From the NCBI GenBank assembly GCA_903834925.1, contig CAILLA010000285.1, positions 1 through 64,000 of the forward strand: a stretch of DNA of 64,000 nt, in the 5' to 3' direction. Positions within the stretch are counted from its first letter, which is position 1; each line of letters opens with the position of its first letter. The notes beneath the pieces are model-generated. The model saw only the letters and a program-made list of their open reading frames with translations, searched no databases and had not been told where the DNA came from. Positions 63,018 to 64,000 of the stretch are shown here, in pieces. Both the position numbers and the translations under genes were made by a program. The DNA is from an uncultured Schlesneria sp. GTDB taxonomy: Bacteria; Planctomycetota; Planctomycetia; Planctomycetales; Planctomycetaceae.

Positions 63018-64000
63018 TTAGACATGCCATTCAGGAGCGATATCACCTGCTTCGCCGTCAAAATCTGCGCTTACACAATTTCCTTCGTCGTCAAATACAA
63101 AGGCACATCGACCGTGAGCTGGCTTCGGCTTATTCCGTGCTCCCATAATCTGCCGTAATGCGGCGCGGCTCGCTGCAGGCTCATTGACTGATAACGGAAC
63201 GCGGACTTCTTTCTCATCCAGACCTGACAGGCATGTACAACTTATGCGGCTAACGAACGGCCGGATGTGCTGAAGCGCCTCACGTCGCGGCAGTCGGTGC
63301 CGATTAAAAGGAGTGAGAACCGAGATTGGATTTCGTTCACGCGCGAAAGTTGCCCACAGATGGCTGCAATAACCGTTACTCGACCCGTGATGGCTTATCT
63401 TTACTGCGTGGCACGACAGTTGTGCCGGTTCAAATTCTTCAAGCAAATCACTCCAACCACCCTTCTCAACATCTCCCGATAGGACAACACGAGTTTTTCC
63501 GAAAACTACCAGAAGCGCAATAGAAATTACATTATGATCTGAAGGCTTGAGCTTCGAAACCAAACGACCATTTGAATCAAAACAATCTTTCAGTTTTGAC
63601 TCGTAACGAATAGCTTGACGTGTAGAAGGAGATAAGGCTGTGACTTGGAGTTTTGCTGTTTGGTCAATCGGAGACGGGTAGAGAATTGTCCCCGTACACG
63701 CCTTTTTGGGAATCATTGGCCTGCCGTTTGCCGTCTTCTGAATTTTGACTTGACGGAAGATGTTTTTAAGTTCGCTAACATTTTCCTGTCTCTCACGGGC
63801 GCCTGCTTTCATCGCATCGAAGGATTCGTGTTCTAAGATCAATCTCAACTCTTCGCCGGTCATTGCCCCGGGAAGCAAGAAGAAGTCGACCAAGTATTTC
63901 GAAAGTAATTGGCTCATCCCACGAAAGTGATCGGCATGAGGGTGGGTCATGCAAATAAAGGCCAATCGTTGGACATTTCGGCTCTCTAAAAAGAGAAGCG
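63018..64000 (-). CDS. MBL-fold hydrolase (ComEC/competence-type), N-terminus beyond the window
   Basis: The frame stays open to the window edge, so the true start lies further right. It contains the metallo-beta-lactamase motif THPHADH at the N-terminal side of the visible part, LSGDVEKGG, and ISHHGSSNG, which matches the ComEC-type C-terminal MBL domain and related solitary hydrolases. These act on nucleic acids or phosphodiesters in several systems. The last 100 residues, with HGRCAFVFDDEGNCV, are not recognised. It lies beyond the decayed toxin genes and might belong to another system outside the window. Confidence 0.78.
   Translation of the reverse strand, partial: LLFLESRNVQRLAFICMTHPHADHFRGMSQLLSKYLVDFFLLPGAMTGEELRLILEHESFDAMKAGARERQENVSELKNIFRQVKIQKTANGRPMIPKKACTGTILYPSPIDQTAKLQVTALSPSTRQAIRYESKLKDCFDSNGRLVSKLKPSDHNVISIALLVVFGKTRVVLSGDVEKGGWSDLLEEFEPAQLSCHAVKISHHGSSNGYCSHLWATFARERNPISVLTPFNRHRLPRREALQHIRPFVSRISCTCLSGLDEKEVRVPLSVNEPAASRAALRQIMGARNKPKPAHGRCAFVFDDEGNCVSADFDGEAGDIAPEWHV

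Noticed and set aside
1-64000. Prophage or integrative element
   Set aside because: No integrase, capsid, terminase, transposase or complete tRNA flank was seen.

Overview
The window looks like a piece of a planctomycete chromosome with moderate GC content. The marker types are a secreted FG-GAP giant with an LEPR-like leader, two MoxR ATPases, an ECF sigma factor overlapping a Ser/Thr kinase, a 4,384-residue TPR/concanavalin-like secreted giant, a DUF6268-type barrel and a short DnaA made only of AAA+ and DNA-binding domains. No rRNA, complete tRNA, CRISPR array, prophage or transposase was seen. The genus cannot be fixed by eye.

Left part (1-10.3 kb): a MoxR gene overlapping the start of a DUF58 gene, then a possible defence patch. 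That patch holds a TIR-transmembrane-TPR/HEAT protein (1,401 aa), a fragment of a HTH regulator, and an overlapping pair resembling a type IV AbiE-like system (a nuclease-like/winged-helix protein and an AbiEii-like nucleotidyltransferase). A small membrane protein and a secreted trypsin-like protease follow. From 10.3 to 21.1 kb an ECF sigma-kinase pair is divergent from two secreted proteins, a PPC-domain protein and a 1,958-residue protein with two sets of seven FG-GAP repeats.

Middle part (21-41.8 kb): small secreted or membrane proteins, a DUF4419 protein, a SWIM protein with a lysine-rich tail upstream of a SNF2 helicase, a STAS-like protein, a thioredoxin-fold protein, a Nudix hydrolase, an outer-membrane barrel, gltX and dnaA. 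Between gltX and dnaA lies a DnaA-box cluster that is a good candidate for oriC. An SDR, a lipoprotein with a possible metalloprotease signature and a RluD-type pseudouridine synthase follow.

Right part (41.8-64 kb): the giant secreted TPR protein, a second MoxR, a large lipoprotein and a DUF1761 membrane protein. Then comes a run of toxin-antitoxin genes: an intact PIN plus Xre/ImmA-IrrE pair, and decayed copies (an Rpn-type nuclease pseudogene, two broken PIN toxins and their small partner proteins). The window ends inside an MBL-fold hydrolase.

The most unusual feature is a family of dispersed bipartite palindromes that begin GTGCCACTG and end CAGTGGCAC. There are four full copies of 93-99 bp and two half copies. 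One full copy sits in frame inside the 4,384-residue gene and is read as 33 amino acids. At least three other dispersed palindromic repeat families and one MITE-like inverted repeat are also present.
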